Source of the DNA: Candidatus Nezhaarchaeota archaeon
GTDB lineage: Archaea; Thermoproteota; Methanomethylicia; Nezhaarchaeales; WYZ-LMO8
Length of the DNA stretch: 64,000 bases
NCBI GenBank assembly: GCA_030055465.1
Contig: JASFYF010000001.1
Span: 289,179-353,178 of the forward strand
Reading direction: 5' to 3'
Positions 52,848 through 61,124 of the stretch are shown here, in pieces (position 1 is the stretch's first letter; each line of letters opens with the position of its first letter). A model generated the notes under the pieces. That model had not been told where the DNA came from, did not search any database, and saw only the letters and a program-made list of their open reading frames with translations. Made by a program: the position numbers and the translations under genes.

Positions 52848-53834
52848 TTATGAAAGCGTTGTTAGCAACGATAACACCAAAGCCAACATAGATGTTGGTA
52901 CCACGTACTTCCAAAACATGCCGATAGCTTGATCTACCCTTAACCTTGCCGTCACTGCCTTAATCCACGTTACAGCTATTATTACCAACAGGTACTCTAC
53001 AATCGTTATCATAAGGGCTATAGGCCACGGCAACCATGCGAACGGTGCGAAGCCCCCAAAGAATAGCATTATCAGAAGCAGCGAGCCCACAACCATTTCG
53101 AGGTCGTGTAACCCCATTATCAAGGCAAGCTTGAAGCCTGAGTATTCTGTAAAGGGTCCAGCTACTATCTCGGTCTCGGCTTCGGGTATGTCAAATGGCC
53201 TAACCAGCAGTTTGCATTGAAAGGAAAGCAGGGCCACGGCTACTGCCAGAGCCATCAATGGTGCCGTGGACCAGTTAAGCCAAAGCTTCCAAGCGTTAAG
53301 ACAGGATAGGTAGAGCGAGAAGTTGGCTCCATACTTCGAGCTGGCTAATGTTATTGGGGTTAATAGCGAGGCTGCGAACGTAACTTCGTAAGCCACCATC
53401 ATGCTGAAGACCCTGGAAGACCCTGTGGCGCTGAATGGATTGGGGGTCAACATTCCTATCAACGCCACAGTTATCGTTGGCCACACCAGCAGATACAATG
53501 CTAATACAACGTCGTAATCAGCGGCTATTGGGTGGAGTGGCGCTAATGGAAGCATGATTGGCAACGCGACAAGGGAGCCCAAGGCGATAAACAATAAACT
53601 TAGGGAGAGCTTAGAGTTAGAGCCCTCAATGGAGACGTCCTCTTTGAAGAATAGCTTAGTGTAGTCGGCTATCGGTTGCAGCAACCCCATGAAGCCAGTG
53701 TATAAGGGGCCTATCCTATTCTGCATGCGTGCGTACACCTTTCTGTGAAACCACTGAGTTAACCATGCAACTATCCATAAGAAGAGGAGGCCTGGATATA
53801 GGAAGGCCTCAACTATGAGTTCTGGAACTATCAT
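52848..53834 (-). CDS. mbhM: Membrane-bound hydrogenase subunit M (NuoH-like)
   Basis: A 328-residue membrane protein with about eight helices and the signature RPFDIPEAETEIVAGPFTEY near 211-230 of complex I subunit 1. KVYARMQNRIGPLYTGFMG near 32-50 is the conserved first loop. It anchors the hydrogenase core and shapes the proton path. It is the last gene of the minus-strand Mrp-type operon, 4 bases after mbhI, whereas the soluble core subunits lie on the other strand. Confidence 0.9.
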   Translation of the reverse strand: MIVPELIVEAFLYPGLLFLWIVAWLTQWFHRKVYARMQNRIGPLYTGFMGLLQPIADYTKLFFKEDVSIEGSNSKLSLSLLFIALGSLVALPIMLPLAPLHPIAADYDVVLALYLLVWPTITVALIGMLTPNPFSATGSSRVFSMMVAYEVTFAASLLTPITLASSKYGANFSLYLSCLNAWKLWLNWSTAPLMALAVAVALLSFQCKLLVRPFDIPEAETEIVAGPFTEYSGFKLALIMGLHDLEMVVGSLLLIMLFFGGFAPFAWLPWPIALMITIVEYLLVIIAVTWIKAVTARLRVDQAIGMFWKYVVPTSMLALVLSLLTTLS

Positions 53835-53838
53835 GGAA

Positions 53839-54189
53839 TTACACCACCATAACTAGCACGACTGTCATGATTACCATGAATAATATCATCCAAAAAAGCC
53901 ACTCACTCAAAATCCCCGTGTGGACCTTGATCACGAGCGCTTCGTAGATGGATTTAAAGACGTTCTTCCATATCGTTGTGTACACTCCGGCATCCGGGAC
54001 GCCTGTCTTGGATGGATGCACCGATTCACCACACATGAATGGTTTACGTCTTTCAGCGGATCTCCCCGAGAAAGAGCTTGTGGCTCTTCGAGAAAGGCCA
54101 TATAGCAACAGCAGAACAAGTGAGGTTACAACTACAACGAAGGCTGCTTCTAACACTACAATGAAAGCTTGGTACATGTCAACCACCAC
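53839..54189 (-). CDS. mbhI: Membrane-bound hydrogenase subunit I-like
   Basis: A 116-residue protein with membrane helices at about 8-30 and 93-115. A middle loop carries ERRKPFMCGESV near 45-56 with a single Cys. Size and position match MbhI, which links the Mrp-like antiporter module to the hydrogenase module. It overlaps mbhH by 11 bases and precedes mbhM. Similarity to NuoA-like subunits is possible. Confidence 0.7.
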   Translation of the reverse strand: MVVDMYQAFIVVLEAAFVVVVTSLVLLLLYGLSRRATSSFSGRSAERRKPFMCGESVHPSKTGVPDAGVYTTIWKNVFKSIYEALVIKVHTGILSEWLFWMILFMVIMTVVLVMVV

Positions 54190-55768
54190 TCACCATGCGC
54201 ATGATAGACTGGGCCGCTGAGACGTATTCCTGAACGCTTAAGAGCGATGATGTTGCCGGAGAGACCACGTGCTCTACAAAGAGTGGAGCTGTTAAGCCTA
54301 AAAGGATGCAGAGGCTTGCAAGAACAAGTAGAGGGGCCAGCATCGACGCGGGCAACCTCTTAGAGGTAATGTCTGCTGCGGGTTGCCTAGCATAAATATG
54401 GTAGAACGCCTTCAAGTATCCCATCAAGGTCAAAGCGCTTGTCAAAACCACTATTACTACGACTGGTGTTAACCATGTAGACTCAAGGTAAGCCACAAGC
54501 AAAAGCAGCTTACTCATAAAGCAGTTCAACGGCGGGGCCCCGGCAAGCGCTAAAGCTCCTATGAGGTAGGAGGCGCTAACCAACGGCATCCTCTTGCCTA
54601 CTCCGGCTAGCTCATCTAGGTTTCTAGCGCCCGCAACATGAATAAACGCTCCAGAAGCCATGAATAACAGAGACTTGCCTATCGCGTGGTTTACTAGGTG
54701 GAAGAGTGCGGCTGTTAAACCGCTGGGGCTGGCTAATCCAATCCCCATGGCTATGTAACCTACGTTCACAATGGTTCCATAGGCGATTAGTCTCTTGAGG
54801 TCGCGTTGGGTAAGCATGAGCAAGCTACCTATTAAGGCGGAGACGCCCCCCAACAATATCAGTGCATAGTTGAGGGCTTGCACTACCGGTGCAACCTTAA
54901 CTGCTCCCCCAAATATCGTGAACAGGTACCTCATCAACGCGAACAACGAGACCTTAACCATTGCTCCAGATAGAAGGGCGGAGATGGGTGATGGTGCAGC
55001 CGGGTGGGCGTCGGGAAGCCAGAAGTGGTTTGGAGCTATAGCAGCCTTTAAGCTGAATGCCCAGAAAGTCAAAGCTAAAAATAGGGCTGAGCCCAATAAA
55101 ACGTTGCCGAGAAACGGAGCGGATATCGGCATGTATGATTCCCTAAGCCTCAACGCCAAGTCAGCCATGTTCAAGGTACCAAAGGTACCATAGACAAAGG
55201 CTATAGCTATAAAGTACGCTGTCGTAGCAATCGATCCTACTATAGCGTACTTAACAGCTGCTTCTATTGCCTCAGGTACTTCGCGATGGAAGGCTACTAG
55301 ACAATATGCAGCTACCGACATAACCTCCAGCATTACGAAGAGGTTGAATATGTCGCCTGTGTAGACGCAGCCCAGCATGCCAGCTTCGAAGCCGAGCAAT
55401 AGAGTGTAGTATAGGTTAACCCTCTCCTCACCTTTCAAGTAGCCTACGCTGAACACCGCAGCAATCAACACCAGACCGCTTATCAAAGATCCTACCAGCG
55501 CACCGGCGCGGTCCACCTCGTAGACTATGCCGACGGGTGGAGGCCACGATCCGAAGGCGTATACCAACGGCTTATCGCAGACGAGGTATAGGTGAATGAA
55601 GACGAAGAGGGACAAAGCGAAGTTTGCTGAAAGCACTGTTAGGGCAAACCCATCTAACGCTTCTTTCTTCTTTACCATCAAGCTTGTGAGGGGAAGCGTG
55701 AAGGCTGCAGCTATTGCGATGAATGGCTGCAGCGCCGCTGCGAGGGTTGCGTAACTCGCATCCATCAC
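54179..55768 (-). CDS. mbhH: Antiporter-like subunit MbhH (MrpD/NuoN-like)
   Basis: A 529-residue protein with about fourteen helices. The conserved lysine and histidine region is seen in KAAIAPNHFWLPDAHPAAPS near 223-242, with SGAMVKVSLF near 248 and LIAYGTIVNVGYI near 310. In Mbh this subunit carries the ion pump channel. It overlaps the mrpE-like gene upstream and mbhI downstream by a few bases. Confidence 0.9.
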   Translation of the reverse strand: MMDASYATLAAALQPFIAIAAAFTLPLTSLMVKKKEALDGFALTVLSANFALSLFVFIHLYLVCDKPLVYAFGSWPPPVGIVYEVDRAGALVGSLISGLVLIAAVFSVGYLKGEERVNLYYTLLLGFEAGMLGCVYTGDIFNLFVMLEVMSVAAYCLVAFHREVPEAIEAAVKYAIVGSIATTAYFIAIAFVYGTFGTLNMADLALRLRESYMPISAPFLGNVLLGSALFLALTFWAFSLKAAIAPNHFWLPDAHPAAPSPISALLSGAMVKVSLFALMRYLFTIFGGAVKVAPVVQALNYALILLGGVSALIGSLLMLTQRDLKRLIAYGTIVNVGYIAMGIGLASPSGLTAALFHLVNHAIGKSLLFMASGAFIHVAGARNLDELAGVGKRMPLVSASYLIGALALAGAPPLNCFMSKLLLLVAYLESTWLTPVVVIVVLTSALTLMGYLKAFYHIYARQPAADITSKRLPASMLAPLLVLASLCILLGLTAPLFVEHVVSPATSSLLSVQEYVSAAQSIMRMVSGG

Positions 55769-56283
55769 TCGAACATCCTCCTAGCGTACTTCTCGAAGGC
55801 TCCGGATATTGCTTTACGACACTCATCTTCTTCCATGGTTTTAACATCTATCCAATGAACGTAGAACTTTCTTCCATTTCCATCAAGGTCTACGACCACC
55901 GTGCCCGGCGTGTTAGTTATCGAGCATGCAAGCATTGTAACAGCGTAGTCGCCTTTCAAGTTGTAGGGCACCCTCACTATGCCTGGGTTTATCGGCATTT
56001 TCGGGTGGAGTATCCTCTTAGCAACGTCGAAGTGACATAAAGGTTCAACAACCAAGAAGAAGTAGAGGAAATAAACCAATGCCCAGAACCACCTTCTCAC
56101 GTCAAATGCCTTGTGGGGTTGCTCCTTTATGACCATGGTTGATGTGAAGGCTGCAACAATGCCGGCGACGATCAATCCCATTGCTATATCGGCAGGAGAT
56201 ACTGACGCCGACGCCACCAAGAAGAACGCAAATAGTAGGAGAAAAACTGCTGCGAAGCCTAGAACTCTTTTCGTTAAGTTCAC
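55765..56283 (-). CDS. mbhA: Antiporter subunit MbhA (MrpE-like)
   Basis: A 172-residue MrpE family protein. Two or three N-terminal helices are followed by a soluble part with INPGIVRVPYNLKGDYAV near 98-115 and SITNTPGTVVVDL near 121, the MrpE hallmark. In Pyrococcus mbhA is the first gene of the operon; here it sits between the MrpC-like and MrpD-like genes. It overlaps both neighbours by 4 bases. Confidence 0.85.
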   Translation of the reverse strand: MNLTKRVLGFAAVFLLLFAFFLVASASVSPADIAMGLIVAGIVAAFTSTMVIKEQPHKAFDVRRWFWALVYFLYFFLVVEPLCHFDVAKRILHPKMPINPGIVRVPYNLKGDYAVTMLACSITNTPGTVVVDLDGNGRKFYVHWIDVKTMEEDECRKAISGAFEKYARRMFE

Positions 56284-56669
56284 CCCCTCAGCCTCGATAT
56301 TTTCTTAACCATTGTCGTTCCATAGATCCTGTAAACCTGTATCACTGTGAATACCAAGAACATGGTTATGGCCATGTTTATGACTATTGCCGTTATCACT
56401 AGGCATTGAGGAACGGGATCCACAGCTACCGAAACAAACCACGAGATGTCCTCGGGGGCTGGGGTTAAGCTAGGGAGTACCGGAGGATATTTGGCCCCAA
56501 ACCTGAACCCGATATATACTATCAAGGCATTTGCAGCATCTCCAAGTATCGTTAGTGCTATAAGCTTCTTTATCAACGAACGTCCTTTGACGATTCCATA
56601 CAACGATATAGCCATGATTGCTGCCAGAACCAAGTAGCCGCAGATTTGAAGGAAACTTTCGATGGTCAT
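56280..56669 (-). CDS. mbhG: Antiporter subunit MbhG (MrpC/NuoK-like)
   Basis: A 129-residue three-helix protein of the NuoK/MrpC family. It has SLIKKLIALTILGDAANALIV near 31-50 and VDPVPQCLVITAIVINMAI near 89-107, the usual DPxPQALVLTAIVI block. It overlaps the genes on both sides by 4 bases. Confidence 0.87.
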   Translation of the reverse strand: MTIESFLQICGYLVLAAIMAISLYGIVKGRSLIKKLIALTILGDAANALIVYIGFRFGAKYPPVLPSLTPAPEDISWFVSVAVDPVPQCLVITAIVINMAITMFLVFTVIQVYRIYGTTMVKKISRLRG

Positions 56670-57460
56670 AGCCCAATAGCCCTCTTCAACTCTTCTTCAG
56701 GGGCCGAAAGTAGTAAGAAGAGCAATGTGAAGCCGGCGCCAACAGCTAAGAACTCGGCTACATTAAAAAATAAGAGCGTGCCCGAAGTCCATATCGGGCC
56801 AACTGCCTCCGGAAGCTGCAAGGCTTGAGACCATGGTTTGGCCTGATTTTGCATCAACGACAACGAGCCCGCCATTAAAGGCAAGGCCACCAACAAGGCT
56901 ATCGCTATAAGGCCTACGCTCCTGATGATTAGGCACCTATCTTTGCTAAGCTTCAAGTTTTCCTCTAAGAAGCTCCTTGAAAATGCTGCTATCAGGAGCA
57001 ACGGTCCAACAGCTAGTATAACTCCTGCTTGGAAGCCACCACCCGGAGTTAAATTTCCGTGCAGAGCCACGGAAGCTGATACTATCACTACTAGTGGGAA
57101 GACCATCCTAGTTGTTGTCTTAACTATTAGTGATAAGCCCACATCATCCATTTTGCGATGAAGTTTAGCTTCAGTCACCCTAAATATTGTAACCCCACCT
57201 ATCACGGCAAGGAAAAAAACTGACGTTTCGTAGTAGGTGTCGATGCCTCTGTAATCCCAAAGCATGGAGGTTACGGCTTCAGGGCTTGCAGCCCACCATG
57301 TTCTATTGAACACGTTGAAGCAGTTTTCAAGGTAAAACTTGGCTAATGGCCGTATCTCGGTGGATGGAGTCCACCCGGTGCCCCCCAAGACCACAACTAC
57401 GCTTACCATCAACAAGAAAACAGCCATGGCCACGCCTAAAACAGCATCTTTCAAGCTCAT
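56666..57460 (-). CDS. Fused MbhE-MbhF antiporter subunit (MrpA C-terminus plus MrpB)
   Basis: A 264-residue membrane protein covering two Pyrococcus subunits. The first part has DYRGIDTYYETSVFFLAVIG near 68-87, which is MbhE or the MrpA tail. The second has HGNLTPGGGFQAGVILA near 132-148, the MrpB/MbhF signature, with four or more helices after it. No stop or start separates the two parts. It overlaps the next gene by 4 bases and its start shares a base with the stop of the MbhD-like gene. Confidence 0.8.
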   Translation of the reverse strand: MSLKDAVLGVAMAVFLLMVSVVVVLGGTGWTPSTEIRPLAKFYLENCFNVFNRTWWAASPEAVTSMLWDYRGIDTYYETSVFFLAVIGGVTIFRVTEAKLHRKMDDVGLSLIVKTTTRMVFPLVVIVSASVALHGNLTPGGGFQAGVILAVGPLLLIAAFSRSFLEENLKLSKDRCLIIRSVGLIAIALLVALPLMAGSLSLMQNQAKPWSQALQLPEAVGPIWTSGTLLFFNVAEFLAVGAGFTLLFLLLSAPEEELKRAIGL

Positions 57461-57717
57461 TATTCATCCTCCTCAAACCTCTCGGTTTTTTTAACCGCGT
57501 AAAGCAGCACGATGGTGTAGATCCCAACGGCAACGGCTAGGTAAGCTAGAACCACGTCAGGAGCCATTAAGAGGAAGAACGCGAGTGCGAACGCTGATGA
57601 CTGGCCCGCGGAGAACACTATTGCCTTAACTAGATCCCTGCTTTTGATAGCCAAAAAGGAGAAGTAGGCCCCTAAAATGAGCGAAAAGATGAGCAGAAAC
57701 TCGACCAGCAGCGACAT
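57460..57717 (-). CDS. mbhD: Antiporter subunit MbhD (DUF4040-like)
   Basis: An 85-residue three-helix protein with VKAIVFSAGQSSAFALAFFL near 31-50 and PDVVLAYLAVAVGIYTIVLLYA near 53-74, typical of the DUF4040/MbhD piece of MrpA-B. ATG 57717 overlaps the mbhC stop as TGATG, which is preferred to TTG 57720. It ends in TAATG shared with the fused MbhE-F gene. Confidence 0.8.
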   Translation of the reverse strand: MSLLVEFLLIFSLILGAYFSFLAIKSRDLVKAIVFSAGQSSAFALAFFLLMAPDVVLAYLAVAVGIYTIVLLYAVKKTERFEEDE

Positions 57718-58091
57718 CAATCTCCTCTCCTGTCTTCTGCAAGCTTATCGCAGAGTTTGGGTTCCACAGCAACACCAGACCGGTGAGCCCCCCTAGCTAG
57801 GGCATGTGAGCCCGCGGGGGCGGTAATGGCTATGATTATCGCGGTAATGAATGATCCGGATGCGAAAAGCCACCTCCAATAACCCAAGAAGTCACATCCA
57901 ATGGTCATCAACGTCAACCCAAACAGGGGGTAGACGGCTCCACCTATAATTCCGACGGTTGCCGCGTGGAGCCGGACGAAGAAGTTTGGAAACCTTAGAA
58001 GTCCCAAGGCACCCAGCAGGTCGCATAAGGCGCCTGTAACAGCCAACGCTAAGCCCACGTAAAGGCATGCCGACTCGATCAAATCCCACAA
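57717..58091 (-). CDS. mbhC: Antiporter subunit MbhC (MrpG-like)
   Basis: A 124-residue MrpG family protein with three helices and the LLGALGLLRFPNFFVRLHAAT block near 28-48. TTG start two bases after the mbhB stop. The C-terminal 25 residues are polar. It helps assemble the Mrp-type antiporter part of the hydrogenase. Confidence 0.85.
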   Translation of the reverse strand: MWDLIESACLYVGLALAVTGALCDLLGALGLLRFPNFFVRLHAATVGIIGGAVYPLFGLTLMTIGCDFLGYWRWLFASGSFITAIIIAITAPAGSHALARGAHRSGVAVEPKLCDKLAEDRRGD

Positions 58092-58093
58092 GG

Positions 58094-58378
58094 TTACTCA
58101 CCAAGCTCTTTCTTTTCAAGGTATTTGGCCATGTAGAGGTCGAACATGTAAGCCCAAAGAGCAAGACATATCGCGCATACCACCAGAAAAGGGGCTTCGA
58201 AGTAAACGGCTAATAGGGCCATAAGGAAGCAAACGTCATACGACAAACAATCCACGGCTAGAGCCATATCCGGTATTGTCGGACCTCGCGCTACCCTAAC
58301 AGAGTAGAGGATCACCGAAACGCCAAATACCGGTATCAAAAACAATATTACGGTCTTCACAAGCTCCTCCACAGGCAA
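58094..58378 (-). CDS. mbhB: Antiporter subunit MbhB (MrpF-like)
   Basis: A 94-residue MrpF family protein with three helices and RVARGPTIPDMALAVDCLSYD near 28-48. TTG start with GGTGA 6 bases upstream. It is the first gene of the nine-gene minus-strand operon and diverges from mbhJ by 153 bases, a gap that must hold both promoters. Confidence 0.85.
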   Translation of the reverse strand: MPVEELVKTVILFLIPVFGVSVILYSVRVARGPTIPDMALAVDCLSYDVCFLMALLAVYFEAPFLVVCAICLALWAYMFDLYMAKYLEKKELGE

Positions 58379-58531
58379 ACAGTTTCACCATGTCGTCGCT
58401 CCCTGAAGAGCTGTTTAAAGTCTTTCTCCAAGATGCGTTATTAAGTCTTACGTTTGAAGTCCTTCACTTGAATAACTATAGAGCTTAAAATAGAAGCAAA
58501 AAACAGATTACTTGTAAAGGGTGTTAACCAA

Positions 58532-58966
58532 TTGTCGCTCTTAAAGCTTGCGAAGTGGGCTAGGTTGAAGTCGCCTTGGATTCTTCACGTGAACACCGGG
58601 GCATGCAATTCATGCGATATCGAGGTCTTAGCTGCCTTAACCCCGAGGTTTGACGTCGAGAGGTTTGGAGCAATCTTGAAGCCTTCACCTAGGCACGCGG
58701 ACATCCTCATAGTCACGGGGGCTCTTACAAGGCAGGCAGTTGAAAGGGTTAAGAGAGTTTACGAGCAGACACCAGACCCCAAGTTCGTCATAGCGGTGGG
58801 TGCATGCGCACTGAGCGGAGGAGTCTTCCAAGGATGTTATGGTGTGCTGAGCGGTGTCGACAAAGTCATGCCAGTCGACGTTTATGTTCCAGGATGCCCT
58901 CCGAGACCCGACGCGATAATTCACGGAGTTATAAAGCTCATCGAAAAGGTGAGCAAAAGTGGTTGA
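58532..58966 (+). CDS. mbhJ: [NiFe] hydrogenase small subunit MbhJ (NuoB-like)
   Basis: A 144-residue NuoB-type protein. The proximal 4Fe-4S ligands are C25 and C28 (GACNSCDIE), C92 (VGACALSGG) and C122 (VPGCPPRP). It passes electrons from ferredoxin clusters to the nickel site in MbhL. TTG start with AAAGGGTG 9 bases upstream. It begins the plus-strand unit mbhJ-K-L-N and overlaps mbhK by 8 bases. Confidence 0.92.
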   Translation: MSLLKLAKWARLKSPWILHVNTGACNSCDIEVLAALTPRFDVERFGAILKPSPRHADILIVTGALTRQAVERVKRVYEQTPDPKFVIAVGACALSGGVFQGCYGVLSGVDKVMPVDVYVPGCPPRPDAIIHGVIKLIEKVSKSG

Positions 58967-59408
58967 AGTGCATGACATGATCATCGATGAACTGAGGAGG
59001 AGACTTAAAGGTGGTCTCCTAAATTGGGATGTCAATGTCAAAAGCATGTGTTTAACCATACGCGTTGATAGATCCTCAACGCTCGAAGCCATAAGGAGTT
59101 TAGCGGAGATAAGCGAAGGAAGGCTACACCTTACAACCATAAGTGGAGCCGATCTAGGAGGCGACAGTATAGAGCTCACGTACTTTCTTTGGTTACACGA
59201 CCAAGAAGAGCGCATACTACTCAAGGTGAATCTGCCAAAAGATGCCTTAAGGGCACAGAGCGTCACCACTGTGTTGCCGGCTGCCATCCTATACGAGAGG
59301 GAGGTATACGAGATGTTGGGGGTCGTCTTTGAAGGGCACCCGAAACTTGAGCGTTTATTTTTACCTGAAAACTGGCCTGAAGGAGTGTACCCTCTAAGGA
59401 GGAGCTAG
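58959..59408 (+). CDS. mbhK: Hydrogenase subunit MbhK (NuoC-like)
   Basis: A 149-residue NuoC-type protein. The C-terminal block YEREVYEMLGVVFEGHP near 110-126 and LPENWPEGVYPLRRS at the end are diagnostic. GTG 58959 overlaps the mbhJ end and has AGGTGA 6 bases upstream. It is a peripheral-arm subunit holding MbhJ and MbhL together. Confidence 0.9.
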   Translation: MVEVHDMIIDELRRRLKGGLLNWDVNVKSMCLTIRVDRSSTLEAIRSLAEISEGRLHLTTISGADLGGDSIELTYFLWLHDQEERILLKVNLPKDALRAQSVTTVLPAAILYEREVYEMLGVVFEGHPKLERLFLPENWPEGVYPLRRS

Positions 59409-59409
59409 G

Positions 59410-60558
59410 TTGCCGAGCGTTGACATCAATATAGGGCCAGTACACCCCGCATTGCACGAACCTGAAAAGTTCGTGTTCAAAGTCGACGGCGAGGTTGTCG
59501 TCGACGTGGAACCAAGGTTAGGTTACGTTCATAGAGGTATAGAGAAAGCCGCTGGTGAGAAAACCTTCACGCAGGCCGTATACCTAGTTGAGAGGGTCTG
59601 CGGCATATGTAATGTGGCCCACACCTTGGCCAGCGTCCAAGCGATCGAGCGTGCATTTGAAGTCGATGTGCCGGCAAGAGCCAAGTACTTGAGAACCATA
59701 ATCCACGAGCTCAATAGGTTGCACAGCCACCTCCTCCTATTAGGCGTAGCATGTGAGCTCATGGGCTTCGACACGCTGTTCATGATGCTTTGGAGGGACA
59801 GAGAGGTTGTAATGGACCTTATGGAGCTTGCAACCGGAAACAGGGTTATGTCTGCATATAACGTTATAGGTGGTGTGAGAAGGAACATAAGCGATCATGA
59901 GGTCTCGACAATTAGGAAGGCGCTGACTTCGCTATCCGAAGGAGTTAAGCGATACAGAAAAGCGTTTGCTGAGGACCCAACGATAAGGGCCCGCTGCGTC
60001 AACGTTGGACGCCTCAGTCCATTTAAAGGAATTTCGCTCGGAGCAGTGGGACCCACGGCGAGGGGGTCAGGAATCAACGTTGATGTTAGAGTCAAAGAAC
60101 CTTACGCCGCCTTCGACGAAATCCAATGCACTCCCATAACCTACAACGAGGGTGATTCTTGGGCTAGATTCATGGTCAGAATTGACGAACTCCACGAGTC
60201 CATAAGGATCATAGATGAGGCGCTCAACAAGATGCCTAGGGGGCCCATCAGGGTGCCGGTAGCAGAAGTGGCTCCTCAAACTGCGGAGAGCTTCTCCATC
60301 GTTGAGGCGCCGCGGGGCGAGCTCCTACACCATATCTACGTCAAGAAAGGTGAAGATAGGCCGCTACGGTATAGAATTAGAACGCCTACATACGCGAACA
60401 TGCCAGCTCTCTGCGAGATGCTGAAGGGTGGATATATAGCTGACATACCTGTAACTCTTGTGAGCATAGATCCATGCTTCTCATGCACGGATAGGCTTAC
60501 CTTGATTGATATTAGAAGCCATAAAAGAAAAGTTGTAAGGCTCAAATCATCAATCTGA
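59410..60558 (+). CDS. mbhL: [NiFe] hydrogenase large subunit MbhL (NuoD-like)
   Basis: A 382-residue catalytic subunit. Both nickel-binding pairs are present: C64 and C67 in ERVCGICNVAHT, and C356 and C359 in DPCFSCTDR. This makes it a true group 4 hydrogenase rather than the Mbs/Mbx or complex I forms that have lost cysteines. TTG start with AAGGAGGAG about 6 bases upstream. About 26 residues follow the last cysteine pair, with no obvious hydrogenase-type protease site. Confidence 0.93.
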   Translation: MPSVDINIGPVHPALHEPEKFVFKVDGEVVVDVEPRLGYVHRGIEKAAGEKTFTQAVYLVERVCGICNVAHTLASVQAIERAFEVDVPARAKYLRTIIHELNRLHSHLLLLGVACELMGFDTLFMMLWRDREVVMDLMELATGNRVMSAYNVIGGVRRNISDHEVSTIRKALTSLSEGVKRYRKAFAEDPTIRARCVNVGRLSPFKGISLGAVGPTARGSGINVDVRVKEPYAAFDEIQCTPITYNEGDSWARFMVRIDELHESIRIIDEALNKMPRGPIRVPVAEVAPQTAESFSIVEAPRGELLHHIYVKKGEDRPLRYRIRTPTYANMPALCEMLKGGYIADIPVTLVSIDPCFSCTDRLTLIDIRSHKRKVVRLKSSI

Positions 60559-60569
60559 AGGTGGAAGAT

Positions 60570-60908
60570 ATGAGGTTGCCCTCGCTCCTCAAAGAGGTGT
60601 GGAAGAACCTCTTTGAAAAGCCTGCTACAGTTAAGTATCCACACGAAAAGCTAGGCGTACCGGAAAGCTATCGCGGTAAACACCTCCTAGCAAGAAGTAG
60701 ATGTACTGGCTGCGGCCTCTGCGGTGAAGTGTGCCCAGCATCCGCCATAACCATGGAGCAGCTAGGCAATGGTATCTTCCCGGTCATAGATTTGAGCAAG
60801 TGCATTTTCTGCTATCAATGTGGAGATGCTTGCCCTAGAGGGGCAATAATTCGCGGAAGAGAAGTTGAGCTGGCTTCATGGAGTAAGGAGGATTTAATCT
60901 TAAAGTGA
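60570..60908 (+). CDS. mbhN: Hydrogenase ferredoxin-like subunit MbhN (NuoI-like)
   Basis: A 112-residue protein with two 4Fe-4S motifs, CTGCGLCGEVCP near 45-56 and CIFCYQCGDACP near 75-86. It takes electrons from ferredoxin. ATG 60570 is preferred because AAGGTGGA lies 4-5 bases before it; GTG 60561 is also in frame. It is the last gene of the plus-strand unit, so the J-K-L-N core is complete with MbhM on the other strand. Confidence 0.9.
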   Translation: MRLPSLLKEVWKNLFEKPATVKYPHEKLGVPESYRGKHLLARSRCTGCGLCGEVCPASAITMEQLGNGIFPVIDLSKCIFCYQCGDACPRGAIIRGREVELASWSKEDLILK

Positions 60909-61124
60909 CCCGCCTCTCCCAGCTTGTCGGCGACGAGGCTTATCCATTGCTTTGGAGACCGATAATCACTGCACAACCATAGCTTACTGTCTTTGCTATC
61001 ATATTTGAAGCTTGAAAGTCATGACCGTGTAACGGTGGCATATCCCAGGGATTAGCGTCAATTATAAAGGGCAAGGGCCCCCTGAAACTTCAGCAAGCTT
61101 AGCTATTCAGGTGGGGTCTCCAGC

